From an uncultured Phycisphaerales bacterium (GTDB lineage Bacteria > Planctomycetota > Phycisphaerae > UBA1845 > CAIVHJ01): a DNA stretch of 15,869 nt. Of the stretch, positions 1 to 7,492 are shown one piece after another. Location of the stretch: positions 1 through 15,869 of the forward strand of contig CAIVHJ010000392.1 in the NCBI GenBank assembly GCA_903905665.1, written 5' to 3'. A model generated the notes under the pieces. That model worked only from the letters and a program-made list of their open reading frames with translations, did not search any database and was not told the origin of the DNA. Every line of letters starts with the position of its first letter. The first letter of the stretch is position 1. Both the position numbers and the translations under genes were made by a program.

Positions 1-111
1 GACCTTAACGCAAACACGCAACGAACAAGCCCGTCGATCCCATCGGAAGCGAATGTTGCGGCGATTGCATGAAATAAGCATATTTCTGAAGGATGTACAC
101 ATATGCAGATG

Positions 112-164
112 GTTTAAAAATTAGCGTTGTAGTGCTAAAAGAGAGGGGAGCGAACGGCACGTTC
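112..164 (-). terminator. Possible weak terminator after the metH run
   Basis: Read on the minus strand after the stop at 176, there is a 5-bp hairpin (GAACG at 152-156 with CGTTC at 160-164), and then a second 5-bp hairpin (GCTAA at 134-138 with TTAGC at 121-125) followed at once by a run of five T on the minus strand (116-120). The arms are short and AT-rich, so this is a weak intrinsic terminator at best. Its position 12-60 bases past the last gene fits. Bases 1-111 hold nothing I can support. Confidence 0.35.
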
Positions 165-175
165 CACAGGATGAT

Positions 176-922
176 CTATGGAGATTGCATACTACCGGAG
201 GATTGACTGTTCAGGTGAAGATTCAGGCCGCCGACGGCATCGAGGGAAACCTCCCATATCTGTCCCGCCTGAAGCACGACAGAGGGGGCTTCGCTTTGTG
301 CGATGCGGATTCCATATTCACGCGCGAGTTGCGGATCGCCCACGATTTCCCAGAACCGATGCCATATCGCGTCATTTCGGTCCATTGTTAACGCCGTCGG
401 GCCATGATCGTCAAAGGGTCTCAATTCCACAGCCGATTCGGGTTTTTGCTGATCGCCGAAAATTCGACGAAACAGAACCCGGCTGAATCCACGTTCCGGA
501 TTTCCCTTCAGGATGGATTCGTGATCGAACTTCACCACCAATCCCTCAAAATAAACCTGTTTCCCGACGGCCATGATTTCCATTGGTTCACCAAGCGTGC
601 CGCCCGATCCGATTTCCTGCCATTGCAGATGATGAATCGTCTGACCGGAATCATTGGCGGTTTGTTCCAGCACGCGGACCTGCGCCACCCGCCGCGAAGC
701 GCACAACCGCTCGACCTGCTCCACCAACTCCTGCCGATCCCGCTCCAAACGATCCACTTTGGATTGCAGCGACAAACGATCCCATGCCCACCAGCAGAAT
801 CCTGTCACCAATCCCACCGAAACGACGGTCAAAATGACTCGATGAATCCATCGCACGCGAAATCCCCCAAGACCCACAACTTGTACCCACTTTTCGTTGT
901 GTAGTTGCAATCCGCTCCACAA
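176..922 (-). CDS. Uncharacterised membrane-anchored coiled-coil protein
   Basis: Unknown function. The longest frame gives 248 residues from a TTG codon with no clear ribosome site. A GTG at 854-856 is a better start candidate because GGGGGA lies 6 bases upstream. It would give 226 residues starting just before the membrane segment. Visible parts, in the long numbering, are a basic stretch, one hydrophobic segment at about 26-46, a charged coiled-coil at about 50-80 (VDRLERDRQELVEQVERL), and a soluble domain of about 150 residues, probably outside the cytoplasm. That domain has an FRRIFGDQQKP stretch, a WHRFWE stretch and a C-terminal beta-rich tail (GQIWEVSLDAVGGL). No catalytic motif is evident. 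It starts 15 bases after the metH stop on the same strand, so it is probably co-transcribed, but a role in methionine synthesis is not implied by its architecture. It resembles conserved hypothetical proteins of planctomycetes and related phyla, which I recognise only loosely. Confidence 0.8.
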   Translation of the reverse strand: MWSGLQLHNEKWVQVVGLGGFRVRWIHRVILTVVSVGLVTGFCWWAWDRLSLQSKVDRLERDRQELVEQVERLCASRRVAQVRVLEQTANDSGQTIHHLQWQEIGSGGTLGEPMEIMAVGKQVYFEGLVVKFDHESILKGNPERGFSRVLFRRIFGDQQKPESAVELRPFDDHGPTALTMDRNDAIWHRFWEIVGDPQLAREYGIRIAQSEAPSVVLQAGQIWEVSLDAVGGLNLHLNSQSSGSMQSP

Positions 923-937
923 TTCGATGCTGCTTAA

Positions 938-3900
938 CTATTTGGCGTTGAAATACTTAGCGTCGGGATGGTGGCAGATCAGGGCGGTGACGGTTTGTTC
1001 GGGGACGAGTTGAAAGCCCTCTGTCAGCGACACGCCGATGTCTTCGGGATGAAGAAGCGGCCAGAGTTTGGCCTGGTCTTCCAGATTCGGGCAGGCGGGA
1101 TAACCGAAACCGTAGCGCGAGCCTTGATAACCCTGCTGGAACAACTCGCGCTGTTCGGGCGCGTCCCGGTTCGCGATTCCGAGCTCCGTTCGGATTTGTC
1201 GATGAACGTATTCTCCCAAAGCTTCAGCGCATGTCACTCCGAGTCCATGCAAGTAAAGATAATCCCGGTATCGGTTCTCCTGAAACAACCGCCTTGCCGC
1301 TTCGCTCACGCGCGAACCCACTGTCGCTACGCTGAAGGCCACGACATCTTTTTCACCCGAATCAAACGGGCAGAAGTAATCAGCAATGCAACGATGCGGT
1401 TCCTCTTTCTCTCGCGGAAAAACAAACCGAACAATTTCCTTCTTCGGTTCATCGGGGTGAAAAATAATCAGATCGTTGCCGTCGGAATTGCAGGGCCAGT
1501 ATCCATAGATCGCGCGAGGCTGCAGAATGTCGTCGCGCTCGCACCGCGCGACGAGTTCCCGATAAATCGGTCGAACTTCTGCATCGATATATTTCTTGAA
1601 CTCCACGTCGCTGCGTCGATTGCGTTTGTATTGCCACTGAACCTGAAAAAGCATCACTTCGTTGATGAGCGGCAAAACCGCCGAAAGCGGGATTCGATCG
1701 ACCACCCGCTGACCCCAAAACGGTGGTTGCGGAATCGGGTTGTCACGGGAACGAATTATACGAATCTCCGAACCTCGAACCACGCCGGGAGAGGAACGGG
1801 ACGTGCGCGAAAGGGTATTTTCTGTGGCTGGTGAAGCGCTGTCGGGGGACTGCTGAGTAATCTGCTGCATCAGCGCCAATCCCTCAAAAGCGTCCTGAGC
1901 ATAGTAAAGCGGCCCTTCATAAATCGGACGCAAATTTTCTTCGACATAGCGGCGGTTCAGGGCCGCCCCGCCAAGAACCACGGGAACGTCGATTCCACGC
2001 TCCTTGAGAACTTCAAGATTGTCTTTCATGACCTGCGTGGACTTGACGAGCAGTCCGCTCATGCCGATGGCATCCGCCTGCATTTCCCGATATTTCTCAA
2101 TGATCGTGTTGATCGGTTGCTTGATGCCGAGGTTGTACACCGTGTAGCCGTTGTTGCTCAGGATGATATCGACCAGATTCTTGCCGATGTCGTGAACGTC
2201 GCCTTTGACCGTGGCGAGCACGATTTTCCCGCGGGATGAGCGGGTGGTTTTTTCCATGCGGAGTTCGAGATACGCAACCGCCGCCTTCATGGTCTCTGCC
2301 GATTGCAGCACAAACGGCAACTGCATCTGCCCGCTTCCGAACAAATCTCCGACAACTTTCATGCCTTCCAGAAGAATCCGGTTGATGACGTCCGTCGGCG
2401 AGTATTGTCGCAGGGCTTCGTCGAGGTCCGATTCCATTCCGGAACGATTCCCGTCGATGATTCGATTTTTCAGTCGTTCTTCCACGGTTGGAGCTTCGAC
2501 GCGAACGGAAGGTTGATCGGATTTTTGGGAAAACAGGCGGATCAGTTCGCGAAGGGGATCATAGGTACAGTGCCCATCGGGATCGAACCGACGGCGGTCA
2601 TAAATCAGGTCTTCCGCTAGGCGACGGTGTGAATCAGGAATTTTGTGCAAAGGCATGATTCCGGCGACGTGAATGATGGCGGCGTCGAGACCCTGCCGAA
2701 CGGCTTCATGCAAAAACACGCTGTTGAGCGTCGATCGAACCGCCGGGTCCAGTCCGAAACTGACGTTGGAGACCCCCAGGCTCGTGAACACGCCGGGGAT
2801 TTCGTTTTTGATCCTCTGGATGGACAGGAGGGTTTCATGCGCGAGTTTGTGGTCGCTGCTTTGTCCGGTGCAGATGGTAAACGTCAGTGCGTCGATGATC
2901 ACGTCGTGGGGTTGCAGTCCGTGATGCTTCGTGCAGCGATCGACGATGCGCCGGGCGATTTGGATTTTGCGGTCGGCGTCTTTGGCCATGCCCTGTTCGT
3001 CGATCGTCAACGCGACGACGGCGGCTCCGTAGCGGCGCGCCAATTGACACAACCGGTCAAACTTGTCCTCCCCGTCCTCCAGATTGATGCTGTTGATGAT
3101 GCATCGCCCACCGGCCTGTTTCAGCGCCGCTTCGATCACTGTGGGTTCGGTGGAGTCGATCATCAGCGGGGCGGTCACTTCGGCGGCCAACCGACCGATG
3201 ATCTGCTTCATGTCCGTCTCTTCGTCACGGCCGACGTACGCCACGCACACGTCGAGCACGTGGGCCCCCTCGCGGACCTGATCTTTCGCCATCTGCACCA
3301 TTCCATGAAGGTCCTCGGCTTGCAGAAGATGCTTGAATTTGCGCGAACCGTTGGTGTTGGTTCGCTCGCCGATCATGAGGAAACTGGTCTCCTGTTTGAA
3401 CGGTGAAGCCACATACACGCTGCTCGCACCGGGTCTCGTAACGGGTCGGCGAGGAATCGGCGGGCGTCGTCCGATGGTTTTAATGGCAGCCGCGAGGTGT
3501 TCGGGCGTGGTTCCGCAACATCCACCGACCACATTCACGCCGTCAGTCTCGACAAACTCCTTCAACCAGCGTGCAAACTCCGTCGGCGAAAGGGTGTAGT
3601 GCGGACGACCGTCAACGATTTGCGGAAGTCCGGCATTGGGCATCACACTGAGGAATCGGGAGCAATGTTGCGACAAATATCGAAGGTGCTCGCTCATCTC
3701 CTGTGGTCCGGTGGCGCAGTTAATACCGACGGCGGACACTTCAGGATAGGCCTCCAGCGCCGTCACCGCGGCGGGGACATCCGTGCCGATCAGCATCGTG
3801 CCGAACGATTCCATCGTGACCGAAACCATAAGAGGAACGGCGCGGCGGGTCTCATTCATCGCACGAACGGCTGCGACAATCGCTGCTTTCGCCTGCAGAA

Positions 3901-4387
3901 TGTCCTGACAGGTTTCGATCATCAGGACATCGACACCCCCCTCGATCAGTCCTCGCGCAGCCTCAGCATAACTGTCTTCGAGGGTGTCCCAGTCAATTTG
4001 GCGGAGCGTCGGCAGTTTGTTTCCCGGCCCCATGGAGCCGACGACAAATCGCGGATGATCTGATGCATCGAATCTCTCTACGGCACGACGGGCGATTTCC
4101 GCAGCCGCATGATTGATTTCGCGGCAGCGATCCGCCAGACCAAATTCCGCCAACACATGCTTCATCCCGCCGAACGTGTTGGTCTCGACCGCATCACATC
4201 CGACCCCCAAAAACGAGGCGTGAATCTCCTCGATCACCTCCGGGCGCGTCAGATTGAGAATCTCGATGCAGTTTTCCCGCCCGTCGTAATCCGACAGCGA
4301 CAGATTCCGGGCATGGATGGCGGTCCCCATCGCTCCGTCGAAAAACAAAACCCGCTGACCCAGAATGTCGAGAAACCGTGAATTCAT
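938..4387 (-). CDS. metH: Cobalamin-dependent methionine synthase
   Basis: It transfers the methyl group of 5-methyltetrahydrofolate to homocysteine through cobalamin, in the cytoplasm. The 1149 residues compare with about 1227 in E. coli, and all modules are present in the usual order. The homocysteine-binding barrel is at about 8-310, with zinc ligands Cys224 (GINCATG) and Cys290-Cys291 (GGCCGTTPEH). The pterin-binding barrel is at about 340-600, the B12 cap at about 635-720, and the Rossmann B12 domain at about 725-860 with the lower-ligand His732 in GDVHDIGKN. A Ser/Pro/Thr-rich linker lies near 865-895. The C-terminal activation (AdoMet-binding) domain includes RYGFGYPACP, so reactivation by a reductase is expected. 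I chose the ATG at 4385-4387 because homology-like sequence begins there (NSRFLDILG). The frame continues 22 Arg-rich codons upstream, but these overlap the divergent promoter region. No strong ribosome site precedes the chosen start. I see no obvious cobalamin or SAM riboswitch in the 85-base upstream gap. Confidence 0.97.
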   Translation of the reverse strand: MNSRFLDILGQRVLFFDGAMGTAIHARNLSLSDYDGRENCIEILNLTRPEVIEEIHASFLGVGCDAVETNTFGGMKHVLAEFGLADRCREINHAAAEIARRAVERFDASDHPRFVVGSMGPGNKLPTLRQIDWDTLEDSYAEAARGLIEGGVDVLMIETCQDILQAKAAIVAAVRAMNETRRAVPLMVSVTMESFGTMLIGTDVPAAVTALEAYPEVSAVGINCATGPQEMSEHLRYLSQHCSRFLSVMPNAGLPQIVDGRPHYTLSPTEFARWLKEFVETDGVNVVGGCCGTTPEHLAAAIKTIGRRPPIPRRPVTRPGASSVYVASPFKQETSFLMIGERTNTNGSRKFKHLLQAEDLHGMVQMAKDQVREGAHVLDVCVAYVGRDEETDMKQIIGRLAAEVTAPLMIDSTEPTVIEAALKQAGGRCIINSINLEDGEDKFDRLCQLARRYGAAVVALTIDEQGMAKDADRKIQIARRIVDRCTKHHGLQPHDVIIDALTFTICTGQSSDHKLAHETLLSIQRIKNEIPGVFTSLGVSNVSFGLDPAVRSTLNSVFLHEAVRQGLDAAIIHVAGIMPLHKIPDSHRRLAEDLIYDRRRFDPDGHCTYDPLRELIRLFSQKSDQPSVRVEAPTVEERLKNRIIDGNRSGMESDLDEALRQYSPTDVINRILLEGMKVVGDLFGSGQMQLPFVLQSAETMKAAVAYLELRMEKTTRSSRGKIVLATVKGDVHDIGKNLVDIILSNNGYTVYNLGIKQPINTIIEKYREMQADAIGMSGLLVKSTQVMKDNLEVLKERGIDVPVVLGGAALNRRYVEENLRPIYEGPLYYAQDAFEGLALMQQITQQSPDSASPATENTLSRTSRSSPGVVRGSEIRIIRSRDNPIPQPPFWGQRVVDRIPLSAVLPLINEVMLFQVQWQYKRNRRSDVEFKKYIDAEVRPIYRELVARCERDDILQPRAIYGYWPCNSDGNDLIIFHPDEPKKEIVRFVFPREKEEPHRCIADYFCPFDSGEKDVVAFSVATVGSRVSEAARRLFQENRYRDYLYLHGLGVTCAEALGEYVHRQIRTELGIANRDAPEQRELFQQGYQGSRYGFGYPACPNLEDQAKLWPLLHPEDIGVSLTEGFQLVPEQTVTALICHHPDAKYFNAK

Positions 4388-4434
4388 CGTTATAATCCAT
4401 CGCCGTCGCAAGAAAACCGATCTGCGGCGGACTC

Positions 4435-4441
4435 TATTATA
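4435..4441. promoter_or_regulatory. Overlapping -10 hexamers of divergent promoters
   Basis: The minus strand reads TATAAT at 4436-4441 and the plus strand reads TATTAT at 4435-4440, in the only gap between metH and the M28 peptidase gene. Each would place a transcript start 6-10 bases further on, about 30-50 bases before the relevant start codon. I find no good -35 hexamer for either direction at 16-18 bases, so the call rests on the -10 match and position. Confidence 0.4.
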
Positions 4442-4472
4442 TCGGCCAGACATACAAAGAAGGAATCGAAAC

Positions 4473-5954
4473 GTGCCAAGTATCTTGATGCTGATGATCG
4501 TCTGTGTCGAATTCGGCGGTGGCCCCCATGACCCCCTTCCCGATCAGGGCGGGGGCGGTTCCAATGCCTACCTTACCCTTACCCCGGAATCAGTGTTCAC
4601 CTATGCCGACATTCTGTCGAGTGAGAAGTTTGGAGGGCGGCTGACGGGAACGGAAGGCTTCAGCCGTGCGGCGCATTGGGCCGTCGCGCAATTTCAGGAA
4701 TGGGGACTCAAGACACTCCTGACAGATCAGTCGTACCTTCAGTCTTTTCCCGCCCCTCACGGCGAGGTCGATAGCGCGTCCATGACTCTGCTCCCGGCCT
4801 CCGGATCGGATTTTACCGAAGCCCGCGAATTGCGACTGAGCGAGGATTTTTTGCCGTCTCTTTTCAGCGATTCAGGAGAGCAAACAGCGGAAGCCGTCTT
4901 TGTCGGGTGGGGCATTCAGGCTCCCGAACTCAACTACGACGATTATGCCGGTTTGGACGTGGCGGGAAAATTCGTGTTGTGTTTTCGGGGCCGGCCCGAT
5001 CCGGCGGACATGCGCTATGAAACACACGATCAACATCGAGCGAGAGTGAAACTTGCCCACCGTCTCGGCGCCGTCGGCTTGATTTACCTGAACGAACGCG
5101 CGCTGGCTCACGCCGGTGGAGAACACATCGATAAATTCCTCTTCGGGAACATCGCCTACGCTGTCGCTGATTCGCTTTTGACCTCGCAGAACACGACGTG
5201 TGCAAAACTGCTCAAGCAACTTCAGGAGGACCACAAACCCCATTCGATGAACGTCAACGGCAAAATCCGGTTTGGCGTCCGGTCGCGGTTTTATCCGGAT
5301 TCCACGGGTGTCAACGTCATCGCTTATCGACCGGGATCGGACCCCGTGCTCAAAGACGAATGCCTCGTCATCGGAGCCCATCTGGACCATTGCGGAAAAC
5401 ACATGGGATTGCTTTTCCCCGGCGCCGTGGACAACGCGTCGGGCAGCGCCGTCGTGCTCGCCGTCGCGCGGGCCTATGCCCAACTCGACCCGCCCCCCAA
5501 GCGCAGCGTGATGTTTGTGCTGTTCGGCGGTGAGGAACTGGGACTGCTCGGTTCGGAATTCTTCGTGCTGCATCCTCCCGTTGACTCCATCCGGGCGATG
5601 ATCAATCTCGACATGGTGGGTTTCGGTGAAAACGTGCTCGCCGTACATACCGAAAACGCCCAATCTCTTTTCGAGTCACTTCAACGGGCGGATTCCGATG
5701 TTGGAATCCTCAAACGCGACAGCGTGATTTCTCGCCCCACACGGCGTTCGTGCGATTTTGCCCCGTTCGTCGATCAAAACATCCCCGTCGTCGGATTCTT
5801 TTCGATCGACCCCTATGAACACTATCATCAACCGTCGGACGAGGCGCGATATCTCAATCCCGAATCACTGGCCAAAACTGCCCGACTGGTGTTTGAGGCG
5901 AGTCGCAACTGGGCGGATCGCCCCGCCGACGATTCTGCCGCCCAAAAACCGTGA
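4473..5954 (+). CDS. M28 family zinc aminopeptidase with PA domain
   Basis: Predicted co-catalytic two-zinc exopeptidase of family M28, probably acting on peptides outside the cytoplasm. The start is a GTG with AAGAAGGA ending 8 bases upstream, giving 493 residues. Upstream in-frame codons would overlap metH. A PA-like insert at about 135-240 carries FVGWGIQAPELNYDDYAG and GKFVLCFRG. The metal-site residues are in order: His303 and Asp305 (AHLDHCG), Asp320 (VDNASG), the glutamate pair 354-355 (GGEELG), Asp380 (NLDMVG) and His452 (HQPSDE). All five expected positions are filled, so it should be active. The N-terminus has a short hydrophobic stretch (ILMLMIVCV) without the usual positive charges, so the export route is unclear. 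It is first in a plus-strand run; the M48 gene starts 12 bases after its stop. Confidence 0.93.
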   Translation: MPSILMLMIVCVEFGGGPHDPLPDQGGGGSNAYLTLTPESVFTYADILSSEKFGGRLTGTEGFSRAAHWAVAQFQEWGLKTLLTDQSYLQSFPAPHGEVDSASMTLLPASGSDFTEARELRLSEDFLPSLFSDSGEQTAEAVFVGWGIQAPELNYDDYAGLDVAGKFVLCFRGRPDPADMRYETHDQHRARVKLAHRLGAVGLIYLNERALAHAGGEHIDKFLFGNIAYAVADSLLTSQNTTCAKLLKQLQEDHKPHSMNVNGKIRFGVRSRFYPDSTGVNVIAYRPGSDPVLKDECLVIGAHLDHCGKHMGLLFPGAVDNASGSAVVLAVARAYAQLDPPPKRSVMFVLFGGEELGLLGSEFFVLHPPVDSIRAMINLDMVGFGENVLAVHTENAQSLFESLQRADSDVGILKRDSVISRPTRRSCDFAPFVDQNIPVVGFFSIDPYEHYHQPSDEARYLNPESLAKTARLVFEASRNWADRPADDSAAQKP

Positions 5955-5966
5955 GGATAAGCCGCC

Positions 5967-7457
5967 ATGCACCTGATCGTCATCATCGCTTTCGCCTCCC
6001 TCCTCTGGTTCAAACCTTCGGGCGACCATCATTCAGATCGCGAATTCATGAACTTTCTCGCGCTCTCCCCTCGCCTGAGCATTCTCGTCATGGTCAGCCA
6101 GACTCTTGCGGTGGTGGTCGCAAGTCTGGCTGCCGCTCGAAGCTGCATGATCACTTTGCAGAAAAGTCCCGACGACCCCAATCCGGCTCAGTCGAGATAT
6201 CACTTCTTCGTATTTCTTCTCCAGACGACCTCGCTCGGCTTTTTCCTCGGAAACCTCACCCTGACCGACTGGCCCAGATTGGTGAACGCACAGATCGGTC
6301 GTGGACTTTGGTTCGGACTTCCCGACCTCGTCATTCTTTCTCCATTCCTGATCCACGTAATGCTCGTCTGGATCGTGTTTTATCCCGTCGATCGAGCCAT
6401 CCGCCGACTCGCCCATCCCCCACGCCTCGAACAGGGAACTCCGGTTCACGCCGTCTGGTCGTTTGGGTCTTACCTGTCATTCAATGTTCGATACCAGATT
6501 CTCACCGTGGCTGTACCCCTGACATTGATTGTGATCGGCGACGACGCCATCGACCATTACCACCACTCGATTGTGCGTTTCACTCATGGATTGTGGTGGG
6601 CGCCCGATGTCCTCATGGGTGCTCTCGTGGGTGTCGTGTTTCTGTGGGCCCCGGTGATGCTCCGATATATCTGGAAGACGCAACCCATCCCTTCCGGCGA
6701 GCTGCGAACGAAACTGGAGCTCCTGGGCCGACGGATTCCGCTGCGCTATCGCGAACTGCTGATCTGGCACTCCGGCGGCATGGTCGTCAACGCCGCGGTG
6801 ATGGGACTGATCGCCCCGCTGCGCTACGTCGTGATCTCGGACGGACTGCTCGAAACCCTGAGCGACCGGCAGATCGAGTCGGTCTTCGGTCACGAAGCCG
6901 GACACATCAAGCACAAACACATTCCCTATTTCATTCTGTTTTCCATCCTCACCATGTTGATGGCGGGGGGACTTGTTTGGGGTTTGGATCACCTTCATCT
7001 CACGCGAAGATTGACGTGGCTTCGATTCGAACACATTCAACTGACGGCGGGTGGATTCGTGCTGATGATGTGGGGGCTGGGGTTTGGCCGGTTGTCGCAT
7101 CTGTTTGAGCATCAGGCGGATTTGGCGGGTGCTCAGGCCATTTCCGGTCCCGATTTTCATCAACCCGATCAACCCGCCTGTTCGTTCCCGCAGGCGGCAG
7201 AGGAATTCGGGTTGGCGCTGCAACGGGTGGCGGCTTTGAACGGCATTCCGTCCGATGAGCGGGGTTGGCGGCACCCCTCCATTTACGAACGGGTGGTATT
7301 TTTGAGGCAAATGGCCGAGAACCCGGTTGCTTACCGATCGTTCGCAAATCGCGTCCGCATGGTAAAATTGTTCCTGTGGATTCTTACCGGCATCGGCCTG
7401 TGTGGCGCCGCGTATCTTTATGGACCGTACCTGATTCCACCGACGTGGTGGTCTTGA
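5967..7457 (+). CDS. Polytopic M48 family metalloprotease
   Basis: Integral membrane zinc endopeptidase of the M48 (Ste24/HtpX) type, 496 residues. The zinc motif HEAGH sits at 309-313 (His309, Glu310, His313) and the third ligand is probably Glu381 in FEHQADLAGA, with the conserved Asp385. About five or six hydrophobic segments precede the catalytic motif (near 1-16, 30-55, 75-98, 118-140, 175-193 and 208-233). Two follow it (about 317-338 and 355-372), and one is near the C-terminus (about 468-490). A ribosome site TGAGGA lies 8-9 bases before the ATG and overlaps the end of the M28 gene, which suggests coupled translation. The family usually works in membrane-protein quality control or prenyl-protein processing. 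The HEAGHIKHKH form and the long N-terminal membrane part do not tell me which. The substrate is unknown. Confidence 0.9.
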   Translation: MHLIVIIAFASLLWFKPSGDHHSDREFMNFLALSPRLSILVMVSQTLAVVVASLAAARSCMITLQKSPDDPNPAQSRYHFFVFLLQTTSLGFFLGNLTLTDWPRLVNAQIGRGLWFGLPDLVILSPFLIHVMLVWIVFYPVDRAIRRLAHPPRLEQGTPVHAVWSFGSYLSFNVRYQILTVAVPLTLIVIGDDAIDHYHHSIVRFTHGLWWAPDVLMGALVGVVFLWAPVMLRYIWKTQPIPSGELRTKLELLGRRIPLRYRELLIWHSGGMVVNAAVMGLIAPLRYVVISDGLLETLSDRQIESVFGHEAGHIKHKHIPYFILFSILTMLMAGGLVWGLDHLHLTRRLTWLRFEHIQLTAGGFVLMMWGLGFGRLSHLFEHQADLAGAQAISGPDFHQPDQPACSFPQAAEEFGLALQRVAALNGIPSDERGWRHPSIYERVVFLRQMAENPVAYRSFANRVRMVKLFLWILTGIGLCGAAYLYGPYLIPPTWWS

Positions 7458-7492
7458 ACAACGCGAATCAAAGAAATAACGAAACACCTTTC

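Noticed and set aside
2645..3406. Long open frame on the plus strand inside metH
   Set aside because: It lies wholly antisense to conserved metH domains; GC-rich coding sequence often yields such frames, and no ribosome site or protein-like motif supports it.
4872..5663. 263-residue open frame antisense to the M28 peptidase gene
   Set aside because: The peptidase frame holds all metal-site motifs; the antisense translation has no recognisable domain.
5951..7108. 385-residue plus-strand open frame overlapping the M48 gene
   Set aside because: Its translation is Arg/Pro/Ser-rich and low in structure, as expected of an out-of-frame reading; the overlapping frame carries HEAGH and membrane segments.
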